From Sporosarcina globispora (lineage in GTDB: Bacteria; Bacillota; Bacilli; Bacillales; Cytobacillaceae), in assembly GCF_001274725.1 (NCBI RefSeq), contig NZ_LGUF01000007.1, forward strand, positions 768,001-832,000: a stretch of DNA of 64,000 nt. Direction: 5' to 3'. The position numbers were made by a program, and so were the translations under genes. Numbering within the stretch: position 1 is the stretch's first letter; each line of letters begins with the position of its first letter. Of the stretch, positions 16,805 to 26,076 are shown piece by piece. The notes beneath the pieces were generated by a model. That model was not told the origin of the DNA. It did no database searches and was given only the letters and a program-made list of their open reading frames with translations.

Positions 16805-18007
16805 TTATAGGAAGCCTGCCACAGACCGGGCAAGTATTTCCTTGAATGTCCGAAAAGGATCCAGCCGGTTTAATTCTTTTAGCGTCAATCTCTTTGCATT
16901 GAGTATGTCTTTGTCCAAAACAGACCTGATCTGCTTAATGAACTCTTTGTCATAAATAAAGCAATTGATTTCATAATTTAAGAACAGGCTCCGCTTATCG
17001 AAATTGGCTGTTCCGATATCACTTATTTCATTATCGATATTAATCGCTTTCGCATGATAAAACCCCTTTTTGTACTCATACACATATGCACCTTCTTTAA
17101 TCAAGGTTCTTAAGTAAAGATAAGAAGCTTCTTTTACAAGTATATGATCCGTGACGCATGGGACGAGTATTTTGACTGTAACACCGCGTTCCAGGGCATG
17201 AATTAAGTCCTGAAAAAGCCTTTTGCCCGGAATAAAATAGGGTGTCCCAATCGTAATGCTCTGTTTCGCATTGCGTATTAAGGAGGAGAAGCTTTCTTCT
17301 AAAAAAGCACCTTTATAAGACCAAAACTGATGACGGGAATCTCCGGCATGCAAATCAGGAAAATAGATGCTGTTTGCGAGCAGGTCAGTCTTAGTTGCTT
17401 TGTACCAATCAGTGAGAAACTCTCTTTGAAGATCCTGTACGCCTTCGCCCCAGAATTTTAGATGATAGTCACGCCAGGGGGTCAGCTTTTTATCCTGATT
17501 AATGTATTCTTTGCCAATATTGAAGCCGCCGCTGTATCCGATCTTTCCATCAATGACGGTAATCTTCCGATGATTCCTGGCCTGAAATGAATAGAAAAGG
17601 AAAGGCAGCTTAGGCACATGGGCAAACGAAAACTTGATGCCGCTGCTTTTAAGATCCTTAACGGTTTTTCTTTTTAGAGGAAAGCTTCCGGCCCAATCCA
17701 GAAGAAGACGGACTTCCACTCCTTCTTTTGCTTTACCCTTTAATATGGCTAAAAACTCCTTGCTGATTTTATCGTCTTTCACAATATAAAATAAAATATG
17801 GATGTGCATTTGCGCTTTTTTTAGTTCGGAGAATAAATCATCAAACAAGGCAGGCCCGTCTGCAAACAATTCCATATCAGACTGCCTGATGGGACAGGTG
17901 GTCCGCTCAAGATTTTTTATATGGCTTTTCCGGCCCCATGTAAAATCAATATAGAGCCATAAGAAGATTACGAGTAAAACGACCATAATGATATTCCAGA
18001 CAGTCAA
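16805..18007 (-). CDS. ywjE: Cardiolipin synthase-like phospholipase D protein (YwjE)
   Basis: A 400-residue protein with one N-terminal membrane helix and two PLD motifs: RNHRKITVIDGKIGYSGGF and FYHAKAINIDNEISDIGTANF. Both HxK(x4)D sites are intact. B. subtilis YwjE is a minor cardiolipin synthase expressed in sporulation. The start is TTG 18007, with GAGAGGAAG 6 bases upstream. It is the first gene of the ywjE-uvsE operon and diverges from fadF. Confidence 0.85.
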   Translation of the reverse strand: MTVWNIIMVVLLVIFLWLYIDFTWGRKSHIKNLERTTCPIRQSDMELFADGPALFDDLFSELKKAQMHIHILFYIVKDDKISKEFLAILKGKAKEGVEVRLLLDWAGSFPLKRKTVKDLKSSGIKFSFAHVPKLPFLFYSFQARNHRKITVIDGKIGYSGGFNIGKEYINQDKKLTPWRDYHLKFWGEGVQDLQREFLTDWYKATKTDLLANSIYFPDLHAGDSRHQFWSYKGAFLEESFSSLIRNAKQSITIGTPYFIPGKRLFQDLIHALERGVTVKILVPCVTDHILVKEASYLYLRTLIKEGAYVYEYKKGFYHAKAINIDNEISDIGTANFDKRSLFLNYEINCFIYDKEFIKQIRSVLDKDILNAKRLTLKELNRLDPFRTFKEILARSVAGFL

Positions 18008-18161
18008 TGCGATCTTCCTCTCGACAGGATTTTCCCGTTAGTATTGCCTGCTGTGCTATTTCTATCATGAAATCTTCCCAATTCGGGAGGACTTTTCCCT
18101 TTCTGAAGAAAATAACAAATGAAAATAATAAAATTTTTCGAACAAGTTTATACAAAAATGG

Positions 18162-18189
18162 TTGACTGAATGCTCATTCATAATATAAT
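18162..18189 (+). promoter_or_regulatory. fadF promoter with palindromic operator
   Basis: TTGACT (18162-18167), 16-bp spacer, TATAAT (18184-18189). The spacer carries the perfect palindrome TGAATGCTCATTCA (18167-18180). A related site lies at 20568-20586. The half-site TGAATG resembles that of the Bacillus FadR (TetR-family) operator, but the half-site spacing differs from the FadR consensus I recall. Which regulator binds is inference. Confidence 0.75.
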
Positions 18190-18256
18190 GGGAGTAAGAG
18201 TAAATTCAGAAAATTATATTGTTTTTTAAATTTTCTACGAAGAAGAAAGGAGAACC

Positions 18257-20374
18257 ATGCCCATGAACGGATTATTATGGATCAACTTAATTGCATTCCT
18301 TCTTGTAACCGCTTACGCCTTCAGCCTGTTTGTCTATGTTGTGAAGACGCGGATTGAATATATCAAGCTTGGCAAAAAGGTGGAGTTTGACGGCAAGGTG
18401 AAGGAGCGCCTTGAGAAGATCTGGGTCAACGTTTTCGGCCAGAAAAAGCTCTTAAAGGATAAGAAAAGCGGTATCATTCACGTGATGTTTTTCTACGGCT
18501 TCATTCTTGTCCAATTTGGAGCGATTGATTTTATTATCAAAGGAATTAAGCCAGGTGCGCATTTGCCGCTTGGGCCACTATATCCAGGCTTCACCTTTTT
18601 CCAGGAAATTGTGACCCTGACGATTCTTGTTGCGGTACTCTGGGCTTTTTACCGCCGTTACGTGGAAAAGCTTGTCCGTCTAAAGCGCGGATTCAAATCA
18701 GGTCTCGTACTTATTTTTATCGGAGGTCTCATGCTTTCCGTACTTCTCGGCAATGGAATGAGCATGATCTGGCATGGCCATGAAGGAACCTGGACAGAAC
18801 CAGTTGCTTCCCTGATTGCCGGCGGATTCTCATGGATGAGTGAAACAGCTTCGATTGCTGTATTTTACATCGCGTGGTGGATTCACTTAGTATTCCTGCT
18901 GGCTTTCCTTGTGTATGTGCCGCAATCCAAGCACGCTCACTTAATCGCCGGACCGGCCAATGTTTATTTCAACCGTCTGGATAATCCGGGGAAATTAAAG
19001 GCGATCGACTTTGAAGACGAATCACAGGAAAGCTTTGGTGTCGGGAAAATTGAAGATTTTACACAGCATCAAATGATCGACTTCTATGCATGTGTGGAAT
19101 GCGGACGCTGTACCAATATGTGTCCGGCAACCGGCACTGGCAAAATGCTTTCGCCAATGGATTTGATCCTGAAATTGCGTGACCATTTAACCAACCATGG
19201 TGCTGCGGTTACTTCCAAGCAGCCTTGGGTGCCGACATTTGCTTTTTCCAACACGAAAGGCAACCAGATTGCGCTAGCTGCTGCCGGCCAGGGTGCCGAA
19301 GAAGCTGCTGCAGGCCTTGCATACAGCCCAAGCCTGATTGGCGAAGTGATCACCGAAGAGGAAATCTGGGCTTGTACGACTTGCCGCAACTGTGAAGACC
19401 AATGCCCAGTCATGAATGAACATGTTGATAAAATTATTGATCTGCGCCGCTACCTTGTTTTAACAGAAGGAAAAATGGACGCCGATGCACAGCGTGCCAT
19501 GACCAATATCGAACGCCAGGGCAATCCTTGGGGACTGAACCGCAAGGAGCGCGAAGACTGGAGAGAGTCACGCGAAGATGTTCATGTGCCGACAGTGAAG
19601 GAAATGAAAAAGGCGGGAGAAGAGTTCGAATACTTATTCTGGGTTGGCTCCATGGGATCTTACGACAACCGCAGCCAAAAGATCGCCCTTTCCTTTGCGA
19701 AACTAATGAATGAGGCAGGCGTTAAGTTCGCGATTCTTGGAAACAAGGAAAAGAACTCTGGTGATACACCTAGACGCCTTGGAAACGAGTTCTTATTCCA
19801 GGAGCTTGCCACAAAGAATATTGAAGAGTTTGAGAAAAATGAAGTGAAGAAGATCGTGACGATCGACCCGCATGCCTACAATATTTTCAAAAATGAATAC
19901 CCGGATTTCGGACTAGAGGCAGAGGTTTACCATCATACTGAGGTTCTTGCCAAGCTTGTGGAGGAAGGCAAGCTGAAGCCGCAATATGCTGTTGAAGAAA
20001 CAATCACATTCCATGACTCCTGCTATCTGGGACGCTACAACGAGGTGTACGATCCTCCTCGTGAAATCCTTAAAAGCATCCCTGGCGTCAAGCTTGTGGA
20101 AATGGAAAGAAACCGCGAAACCGGCATGTGCTGCGGAGCGGGGGGCGGCTTGATGTGGATGGAAGAAGAAACAGGACACCGCGTCAACGTCTCACGTACC
20201 GAGCAGGCTCTGGCAGTGAATCCATCCGTGATCAGCTCCGGATGCCCGTATTGCTTAACGATGCTGTCTGATGGCACGAAGGCAAAAGAAGTGGAAGAAC
20301 AAGTTCATACGTACGATGTGGCTGAAATACTAGAAAAGTCTGTGGTGGGCGAAAGCCAGAATTTAGCTTCTTAA
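18257..20374 (+). CDS. fadF: Membrane Fe-S oxidoreductase linked to acyl-CoA oxidation
   Basis: A 705-residue fusion protein. Residues 1-235 hold about six membrane helices like the haem b subunit of nitrate reductase. Next come two 4Fe-4S motifs (CVECGRCTNMCP near 279; CTTCRNCEDQCP near 374). The C-terminal part has CCG-type cysteine-rich domains (HDSCYLGRYN; MCCGAGGG near 626; SSGCPYCLTML). B. subtilis YwjF/FadF is thought to pass electrons from acyl-CoA dehydrogenases through ETF to quinone. ATG 18257 follows AAAGGAG. It heads the acyl-CoA degradation block and has its own regulated promoter. Confidence 0.9.
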   Translation: MPMNGLLWINLIAFLLVTAYAFSLFVYVVKTRIEYIKLGKKVEFDGKVKERLEKIWVNVFGQKKLLKDKKSGIIHVMFFYGFILVQFGAIDFIIKGIKPGAHLPLGPLYPGFTFFQEIVTLTILVAVLWAFYRRYVEKLVRLKRGFKSGLVLIFIGGLMLSVLLGNGMSMIWHGHEGTWTEPVASLIAGGFSWMSETASIAVFYIAWWIHLVFLLAFLVYVPQSKHAHLIAGPANVYFNRLDNPGKLKAIDFEDESQESFGVGKIEDFTQHQMIDFYACVECGRCTNMCPATGTGKMLSPMDLILKLRDHLTNHGAAVTSKQPWVPTFAFSNTKGNQIALAAAGQGAEEAAAGLAYSPSLIGEVITEEEIWACTTCRNCEDQCPVMNEHVDKIIDLRRYLVLTEGKMDADAQRAMTNIERQGNPWGLNRKEREDWRESREDVHVPTVKEMKKAGEEFEYLFWVGSMGSYDNRSQKIALSFAKLMNEAGVKFAILGNKEKNSGDTPRRLGNEFLFQELATKNIEEFEKNEVKKIVTIDPHAYNIFKNEYPDFGLEAEVYHHTEVLAKLVEEGKLKPQYAVEETITFHDSCYLGRYNEVYDPPREILKSIPGVKLVEMERNRETGMCCGAGGGLMWMEEETGHRVNVSRTEQALAVNPSVISSGCPYCLTMLSDGTKAKEVEEQVHTYDVAEILEKSVVGESQNLAS

Positions 20375-20463
20375 CATCATGAAAGTGGAAATTGAAGCAC
20401 TGAAGCAAATTCCAGTAAAGCATTTTGACGAAAAATGTTTTTACCAGAATTTTGTGTAAAGTG

Positions 20464-20493
20464 TTTCAATTTCTGCTATTTTTCTAGTAAAAT
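20464..20493 (+). promoter_or_regulatory. Candidate promoter of the mmg operon
   Basis: TTTCAA (20464-20469), 18-bp spacer, TAAAAT (20488-20493). It sits just upstream of a cre-like site. The mmgA upstream gap (20375-20700) holds this promoter, the cre-like site and the operator at 20568; no gene is visible. Confidence 0.5.
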
Positions 20494-20501
20494 AGAAAAT
20501 G

Positions 20502-20515
20502 ATAAAGCGCTTACA
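20502..20515 (+). promoter_or_regulatory. Candidate cre (CcpA) site before mmgA
   Basis: ATAAAGCGCTTACA matches the ideal cre TGTAAGCGCTTACA in all but the first three bases; the right half is exact. B. subtilis mmgA is reported to be catabolite-repressed. The site lies just downstream of the -10 element, where bound CcpA would block transcription. Confidence 0.6.
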
Positions 20516-20567
20516 ATTTAGCTGATTGGCTGACGGGCGATTAAACCCTTTTATTTCGCAGTGTTTT

Positions 20568-20586
20568 CGAGCGAGCGTTCAGTCAA
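20568..20586 (-). promoter_or_regulatory. Second copy of the fadF-type operator
   Basis: On the minus strand this reads TTGACTGAACGCTCGCTCG, which aligns with the fadF site TTGACTGAATGCTCATTCA at 15 of 19 positions, all differences being transitions. The inner palindrome is imperfect here. It lies about 115 bp before the mmgA start. Confidence 0.6.
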
Positions 20587-20700
20587 CTAAAGCACCTTCA
20601 CAAAACATTTAACTTCAGCCAGAACAGCTTCAGAGACCCAATTTTTTTCTGATCAATTTTTCGAACATTTTAAATTAATAGTACAAAGGAGCGATTCTTT

Positions 20701-21888
20701 ATGGGGAAAACCGTAATTCTTAGCGGAGTAAGAACACCTTTTGGAAAGTTTGCAGGAGCGCTTAGCAGCTTTACCGCATCTGATCTTGGCGGATTTGCAG
20801 TAAAAGAAGCGCTGAACCGTGCAGGCGTCAACCCAGAGGAAGTAGACGAGGTGATTCTCGGAACTGTTCTCCAGGGCGGACAGGGGCAGATCCCTTCACG
20901 CCAGGCAGCTAGAAAAGCAGGCTTGCCTTGGGAGGTCAAAACGGAAACAATCAACAAAGTTTGCGCTTCCGGCATGCGAAGCGTCACTTTAGGTGATCAG
21001 ATTATCCGGGCAGGTGACGAGGAAGTCATCGTGGCCGGCGGCATGGAATCCATGAGCAACGCGCCTTACATTTTACCAAAAGCACGCTGGGGACTGCGCA
21101 TGGGTGATTCAACGGTTAAGGACTTAATGGTTCATGACGGTTTGAGCTGCAGCTTCACTGGCGTCCATATGGGGACATACGGAAACTCTACAGCGAAAGA
21201 ATTCGAAATCAGCCGTGAAGAGCAGGACAAATGGGCGCTAAGAAGTCATGAGCGTACGGTTGCGGCAATTGAATCCGGCAAATTGGCAGAGGAAATCGTG
21301 CCGGTGGAAGTTCAGCAGCGAAAAGGGGAGCCAGTCGTTGTTTCCCAGGATGAATCGCCCCGCAAAGATACTTCCTTAGAAAAGCTGGCTAAGCTTGGAT
21401 CTGTTTTTAATTCTGAGGGAACAATCACTGCCGGAAATGCCCCTGGTGTAAACGATGGGGCAGCAGCATTGGTATTGATGAGCGAAGAGCGTGCAGAACG
21501 GGAAGGCAAAAAGCCGGAAGCTTATATTCTCGGCCATACAGCCATTGCAGTGGAAGCGAAAGACTTCCCGCAGACCCCTGGACTTGTGATTAATGCCCTA
21601 TTGAAAAAGACAGGAAAAACTCTGGATGAAATTGATCTTTTTGAAATCAATGAAGCCTTTGCTGCTGTTGCTTTAACAAGCGGAAAAATTGCCGGCCTTG
21701 ATGAAGAAAAGGTAAATGTAAACGGCGGGGCAGTTGCACTTGGCCATCCAATCGGCGCAAGCGGAGCGAGAATCATTTTAACACTCATGCATGAACTGAA
21801 GCGCCGCGGCGGTGGAATCGGCATTGCAGCTATCTGCAGCGGCGGCGGCCAGGGCGATGCGGTCATGATTGAGGTTCCGAAGCAGTAA
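20701..21888 (+). CDS. mmgA: Acetyl-CoA C-acetyltransferase (thiolase)
   Basis: A 395-residue thiolase. The acyl-enzyme Cys88 lies in [10 protein letters not shown], the His in [16 protein letters not shown], and the second Cys in [12 protein letters not shown]. It condenses or cleaves acetoacetyl-CoA. Downstream genes (3-hydroxybutyryl-CoA dehydrogenase and short-chain acyl-CoA dehydrogenase) match the B. subtilis mmgABC set expressed in the mother cell. ATG 20701 follows AAAGGAGCG. Orthology to mmgA rests on this gene order. Confidence 0.92.
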   Translation: MGKTVILSGVRTPFGKFAGALSSFTASDLGGFAVKEALNRAGVNPEEVDEVILGTVLQGGQGQIPSRQAARKAGLPWEVKTETINKVCASGMRSVTLGDQIIRAGDEEVIVAGGMESMSNAPYILPKARWGLRMGDSTVKDLMVHDGLSCSFTGVHMGTYGNSTAKEFEISREEQDKWALRSHERTVAAIESGKLAEEIVPVEVQQRKGEPVVVSQDESPRKDTSLEKLAKLGSVFNSEGTITAGNAPGVNDGAAALVLMSEERAEREGKKPEAYILGHTAIAVEAKDFPQTPGLVINALLKKTGKTLDEIDLFEINEAFAAVALTSGKIAGLDEEKVNVNGGAVALGHPIGASGARIILTLMHELKRRGGGIGIAAICSGGGQGDAVMIEVPKQ

Positions 21889-21930
21889 TCTGTTTTGGAT
21901 GGCGGCTGCAGCTGGAAAAACGCCGTCTTA

Positions 21931-22020
21931 CCGGCCAAACGGATAATCTGCCGGACTGAACAAACATTTACCGGCCAAAAAGCAGAATTTACCGGCCAGT
22001 CAGCAAAAATACCGGCCAAA
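21931..22020 (+). repeat. Phased array 4: five units CCGGCCAAA, 20-21 bp spacing
   Basis: Units start at 21931, 21951, 21971, 21992 and 22012, with spacings 20, 20, 21 and 20: CCGGCCAAA, CCGGACTGA, CCGGCCAAA, CCGGCCAGT, CCGGCCAAA, most preceded by TTA or ATA. The reverse complement reads TTTGGCCGGTAAA, the same core as array 1. It fills most of the 217-bp mmgA-mmgB gap. Confidence 0.85.
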
Positions 22021-22105
22021 CGGAAAAACGATAGAGGCAACTGATCATCTATTCAATCCAAATAATTAATTCATCGGCCAAAGCCCAAGAACGGAGGACA
22101 CAAAA

Positions 22106-22957
22106 ATGAACGTAAAAAACATTATGGTAATTGGTGCTGGACAAATGGGTTCAGGAATCGCACAGGTTTGTGCACAAGCAGGCTATAGCGTCATCTTAAA
22201 CGATCTAAAGCCAGAATTTGTAGAACGCGGTCTTGGCATTATTAAAAAGAATCTCTCCCGCCAGGTGGAAAAAGAGCGCATGACAGCTGAAGAGATGGAA
22301 GCTGTGCTCGGAAATGTAACCGTTTCAACAGATCTGCAGGATGCAAAAAACGTTGAACTCGTCATCGAAGCAGCCGTTGAGAATATGGAAATCAAAACAA
22401 AGATCTTCAGCCAGCTCGATGAAATTGCACCTGAACATGCGATTTTGGCAAGCAATACGTCATCCCTTCCTATTACAGAAATCGCGGCAGCGACAAGGCG
22501 TCCGGAAAAAGTCATCGGCATGCATTTTATGAATCCGGTGCCGGTGATGAAGCTTGTCGAAATCATCCGCGGACTGGCAACAGCTGACGAAGTTTACCAA
22601 ACCATTGAAGACATCACAAAGACGCTTAAAAAAGTGCCTGTTGAAGTAAATGACTTCCCTGGATTCGTATCCAACCGAATCTTGATGCCGATGATCAATG
22701 AAGCGATTTACACGCTTTACGAAGGGGTTGCGACGAAAGAGGCCATTGATGAAGTCATGAAGCTTGGCATGAACCATCCAATGGGACCGCTCACTTTGGC
22801 CGACTTCATTGGTCTGGACACGTGCCTGTATATTATGGAAACCCTGCATGAAGGCTTTGGCGATGATAAATACCGCCCATGCCCGCTGTTAAGAAAATAT
22901 GTTAAAGCTGGATGGCTTGGCAAGAAGGCAGGCAGAGGCTTCTACGTTTACGAATAA
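22106..22957 (+). CDS. mmgB: 3-hydroxybutyryl-CoA dehydrogenase
   Basis: A 283-residue enzyme that oxidises 3-hydroxyacyl-CoA with NAD(P). The Rossmann motif is GAGQMGSGIAQVCAQAG; further family marks are ASNTSSLPITEIA, GMHFMNPVPVMKLVEI and NDFPGFVSNRILMPM. The C-terminal domain is of normal length. ATG follows GGAGG. It is separated from mmgA by array 4 but is in the same direction, and probably the same operon. Confidence 0.93.
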   Translation: MNVKNIMVIGAGQMGSGIAQVCAQAGYSVILNDLKPEFVERGLGIIKKNLSRQVEKERMTAEEMEAVLGNVTVSTDLQDAKNVELVIEAAVENMEIKTKIFSQLDEIAPEHAILASNTSSLPITEIAAATRRPEKVIGMHFMNPVPVMKLVEIIRGLATADEVYQTIEDITKTLKKVPVEVNDFPGFVSNRILMPMINEAIYTLYEGVATKEAIDEVMKLGMNHPMGPLTLADFIGLDTCLYIMETLHEGFGDDKYRPCPLLRKYVKAGWLGKKAGRGFYVYE

Positions 22958-22967
22958 TTTTATTAGG

Positions 22968-22990
22968 AGCCTGGCCAACAGAGCCAGGCT
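22968..22990 (+). other. Intercistronic hairpin mmgB-mmgC
   Basis: AGCCTGGC (22968-22975) pairs with GCCAGGCT (22983-22990). No T run follows, so it is more likely an mRNA processing or stability element than a terminator. Confidence 0.55.
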
Positions 22991-23008
22991 GCATCGGAGG
23001 GTATACAA

Positions 23009-24139
23009 ATGAACCTGAGATTTACAGAAGAGCAGGAAATGATGAGAAAAATGGTGCGCGATTTTGCCCAGACGGAAATCGCCCCTTTTGTTGAAAAAAT
23101 GGAGCAGGGCGAGTTTCCAAGGGAGATTCTCTCCAAAATGGGTGAGCTTGGCCTGATGGGGATTCCGATTCCGGAAAAATACGGCGGATCCGAAATGGAC
23201 TTTACCTCTTACATTATCGCTATCCATGAACTGTCCCGCGTAAGTGCGACAGTAGGCGTTATTTTATCCGTCCATACATCGGTAGGAACAAATCCAATCC
23301 TTTATTTTGGAACAGAAGAGCAAAAGCAGAAATATATTCCAAAGCTTGCTGCAGGCGAGTATCTTGGGGCTTTTTGCCTCACTGAACCGAGCGCAGGCTC
23401 GGATGCAGGAAGCTTAAAGTCTCGTGCCGTAAAAGATGGAGATCAGTATGTCATTAACGGATCTAAAGTGTTCATCACTAATGCTGGCGAAGCAGATGTA
23501 TATATCGTATTTGCATCCACAAATCCGGAGCTTGGAAGCAAAGGCATCTCCGCCTTTATTGTAGAGAAAGATACGCCAGGCCTTGTATTCGGAAAAGATG
23601 AGCACAAAATGGGCTTGCACGGCTCAAGGACACTGCAGCTGACATTTGAAGATATGCGTGTTCCGGCTGAAAATCTCCTTGGCAATGAAGGAGAGGGCTT
23701 CAAAATTGCGATGGCCAATCTGGATGCTGGCCGGATCGGGATTGCTTCACAGGCGCTTGGAATAGCAGAAGCTGCCTTTGAAGCAGCCGCCAATTATGCG
23801 AAGGAACGAGTTCAGTTCGGCAAGCCAATCGCCGCACAGCAGGGTGTCGGATTCAAGCTTGCAGATATGGCAACGAGTGTTGAAGCTGCAAAACTATTAA
23901 TCTATCGCGCAGCAGACATGCGCCAGCGCGGCGTCAAGTGCGGACTCGAAGCCTCAATGGCAAAGCTTTTTGCATCCAAAGCTGCAGTGGATGTGACAAC
24001 AGAAGCCATCCAGGTATTCGGCGGCTATGGCTATACAGAAGACTACCCGGTTGAGCGCTACTTCCGTGATGCCAAAATTACCGAAATCTATGAAGGCACA
24101 AGCGAAATTCAGCGGATTGTCATCAGTAAACAGCTGTAA
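23009..24139 (+). CDS. mmgC: Acyl-CoA dehydrogenase, MmgC-like
   Basis: A 376-residue flavoenzyme introducing a double bond into short acyl-CoA. Motifs: FCLTEPSAGSDAGSLKSRA (FAD and substrate contacts), GIGIASQALG-type helix, and the catalytic base region ITEIYEGTSEIQRIVISKQL. Its GVILSVHTSVGTNPI and YIIAIHELSRVSA stretches match B. subtilis MmgC more closely than AcdA. ATG follows CGGAGGG. It is followed 63 bp later by a second dehydrogenase. Confidence 0.9.
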   Translation: MNLRFTEEQEMMRKMVRDFAQTEIAPFVEKMEQGEFPREILSKMGELGLMGIPIPEKYGGSEMDFTSYIIAIHELSRVSATVGVILSVHTSVGTNPILYFGTEEQKQKYIPKLAAGEYLGAFCLTEPSAGSDAGSLKSRAVKDGDQYVINGSKVFITNAGEADVYIVFASTNPELGSKGISAFIVEKDTPGLVFGKDEHKMGLHGSRTLQLTFEDMRVPAENLLGNEGEGFKIAMANLDAGRIGIASQALGIAEAAFEAAANYAKERVQFGKPIAAQQGVGFKLADMATSVEAAKLLIYRAADMRQRGVKCGLEASMAKLFASKAAVDVTTEAIQVFGGYGYTEDYPVERYFRDAKITEIYEGTSEIQRIVISKQL

Positions 24140-24202
24140 GAAGCAGATCAATAATGAAATACACCATTTATCAACGAATCCATATAAAGTGAGGGAAAGA
24201 CG

Positions 24203-25342
24203 ATGAATTTCCAATTGAGTGAAGAGCATGAAATGATCAGAAAAATGGTGCGCGATTTTGCCAAAAATGAAGTAGCGCCAACTGCAGCAGAGCGTGATGA
24301 AGAAGAGCGCTTTGACCGCGAGATCTTTGATAAAATGGCGGAGCTTGGCTTAACAGGGATTCCCTGGCCTGAAGAGTACGGCGGAATCGGCAGTGATTAC
24401 CTTGCCTATTGCATCGCAGTTGAAGAGCTATCCAGAGTATGTGCATCTACTGGCGTAACCCTTTCAGCACATACATCTTTAGCAGGCTGGCCGATTTTTA
24501 AATTCGGAAGCGAAGAGCAAAAGCACAAATATCTGAAGCCTATGGCACAGGGTGAAAAAATCGGTGCATATGGCCTAACTGAGCCAGGAAGCGGATCAGA
24601 TGCCGGCGGAATGAGAACGACAGCACGTCTTGAGGGTGATCATTACGTTTTAAACGGCAGTAAAATTTTCATCACAAACGGCGGAATAGCAGATATCTAT
24701 GTGGTATTTGCTTTGACAGATCCAGCTTCCAAGCACAAAGGAACAACAGCGTTTATCGTGGAAGCCGGCTTTGAAGGCTTCTCTGTCGGCAAGAAGGAAA
24801 AGAAATTGGGTATCCGTTCCTCGCCTACAACAGAAATCATTTTCGAAGAGTGCAAGGTTCCGGTTGAAAACGTGCTGGGCAGTGTAGGCGAAGGCTTCAA
24901 AATTGCCATGATGACACTTGATGGCGGCCGTAACGGAATTGCCGCCCAGGCAGTCGGTATTGCACAGGGCGCACTGGATGCTTCTGTGGAATACGCAAAA
25001 GAACGCCATCAATTCGGCAAGCCAATTGCTGCCCAGCAGGGAATCGGCTTCAAGCTGGCAGACATGGCAACAAGCATTGAAGCTTCAAGACTATTAACTT
25101 ACCAGGCAGCATGGCTGGAATCAGAAGGCCTTCCATACGGAAAAGAATCCGCCATGTCCAAACTTCTTGCTGGTGACACAGCTATGAAAGTAACAACAGA
25201 CGCCGTTCAAATCTTTGGCGGATACGGATATACAAAGGATTACCCGGTGGAACGCTTCATGCGCGACGCCAAAATTACGCAAATCTACGAAGGAACACAG
25301 GAAATCCAGCGTCTCGTAATCTCTCGTATGGTAACGAAATAA
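24203..25342 (+). CDS. acdA: Acyl-CoA dehydrogenase, AcdA-like
   Basis: A 379-residue paralogue of the preceding enzyme. It matches B. subtilis AcdA in [38 protein letters not shown] and [17 protein letters not shown], with the catalytic base region [18 protein letters not shown]. AcdA feeds electrons to ETF. Both dehydrogenases keep all active-site segments, so they probably differ in chain length or branching preference. ATG follows GTGAGGG. Confidence 0.9.
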   Translation: MNFQLSEEHEMIRKMVRDFAKNEVAPTAAERDEEERFDREIFDKMAELGLTGIPWPEEYGGIGSDYLAYCIAVEELSRVCASTGVTLSAHTSLAGWPIFKFGSEEQKHKYLKPMAQGEKIGAYGLTEPGSGSDAGGMRTTARLEGDHYVLNGSKIFITNGGIADIYVVFALTDPASKHKGTTAFIVEAGFEGFSVGKKEKKLGIRSSPTTEIIFEECKVPVENVLGSVGEGFKIAMMTLDGGRNGIAAQAVGIAQGALDASVEYAKERHQFGKPIAAQQGIGFKLADMATSIEASRLLTYQAAWLESEGLPYGKESAMSKLLAGDTAMKVTTDAVQIFGGYGYTKDYPVERFMRDAKITQIYEGTQEIQRLVISRMVTK

Positions 25343-25374
25343 TAGATCTCACAGAGGGAGGCGGTAGGTAAACA

Positions 25375-26019
25375 ATGAAAAAACGGGAAGTTCAGGCTTC
25401 TGTTAAAGATGAGCGCCTTGTCAAAAAAAGACGCGATCAGATGATTAAAGGTGCCGTCACCCTTTTTATCCAAAAAGGGTTCCATCGTACAACAACTAGA
25501 GAGATTGCAAAGGCATCTGGTTTTAGTATTGGAACGCTTTATGAATACATCCGGACGAAGGAAGACGTCTTATATCTGGTTTGTGACAGCATTTATGATC
25601 AGGTTGCGGAACGGCTCCAAAAAGGCCTTGATACGAAGCAGGGCACGCTTGAGAGCCTGAAGCAGGGAATCGCCGATTACTTCAAAGTTGTCGATGAAAT
25701 GCAGGATGAAGTGCTCGTTATGTATCAGGAAGTAAAGGCACTGACAAAAGACGCGCTTCCGTATGTTCTGAAGAAAGAAATTGAAATGGTCGGCATGTTC
25801 GAGCATGTCATTACGCTTTGCGTGGAGAACGGGGAACTGGATCTGCCGGAGGGAAAAATCAAAATGATTGCGCATAACATTTTTGTCCAGGGACAAATGT
25901 GGGCATTCCGCCGCTGGTCACTGCAAAAAATGTACAGCATCGATGAATACATCCAGCTGCAGACCAATCTTCTTTTTCAAGGAATAAAGGATTCGAACAA
26001 GGTTTCGGAAAAAGCTTAA
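25375..26019 (+). CDS. TetR/AcrR family regulator of the acyl-CoA block
   Basis: A 214-residue protein. The HTH domain is at about 20-65 (GAVTLFIQKGFHRTTTREIA then GFSIGTLYEYIRTKEDVLY); the C-terminal ligand domain is helical. It sits 32 bp after acdA and 57 bp before icmF, so it is probably autoregulated within the operon. The obvious inference is that it binds an acyl-CoA and recognises the paired TGAAYG sites before fadF and mmgA. A separate FadR encoded elsewhere could do that instead. Confidence 0.85.
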   Translation: MKKREVQASVKDERLVKKRRDQMIKGAVTLFIQKGFHRTTTREIAKASGFSIGTLYEYIRTKEDVLYLVCDSIYDQVAERLQKGLDTKQGTLESLKQGIADYFKVVDEMQDEVLVMYQEVKALTKDALPYVLKKEIEMVGMFEHVITLCVENGELDLPEGKIKMIAHNIFVQGQMWAFRRWSLQKMYSIDEYIQLQTNLLFQGIKDSNKVSEKA

Positions 26020-26025
26020 TTATTG

Positions 26026-26057
26026 CGCACAGGCATCAGCAGACTGGTGCCTGTGCT
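26026..26057 (+). other. Hairpin in the tetR-icmF gap
   Basis: GCACAGGCA and TGCCTGTGC form a perfect 9-bp stem with a 12-base loop just before the icmF SD (AAGGGGG). There is no T run. It could modulate icmF translation or mRNA decay. Confidence 0.55.
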
Positions 26058-26076
26058 GCGGGCAAGGGGGAGAACG

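Noticed and set aside
26023..26076. Eighteen-residue N-terminal extension of IcmF
   Set aside because: It is the translation of a hairpin leader; the SD AAGGGGG lies just before ATG 26077, which gives the usual IcmF start.
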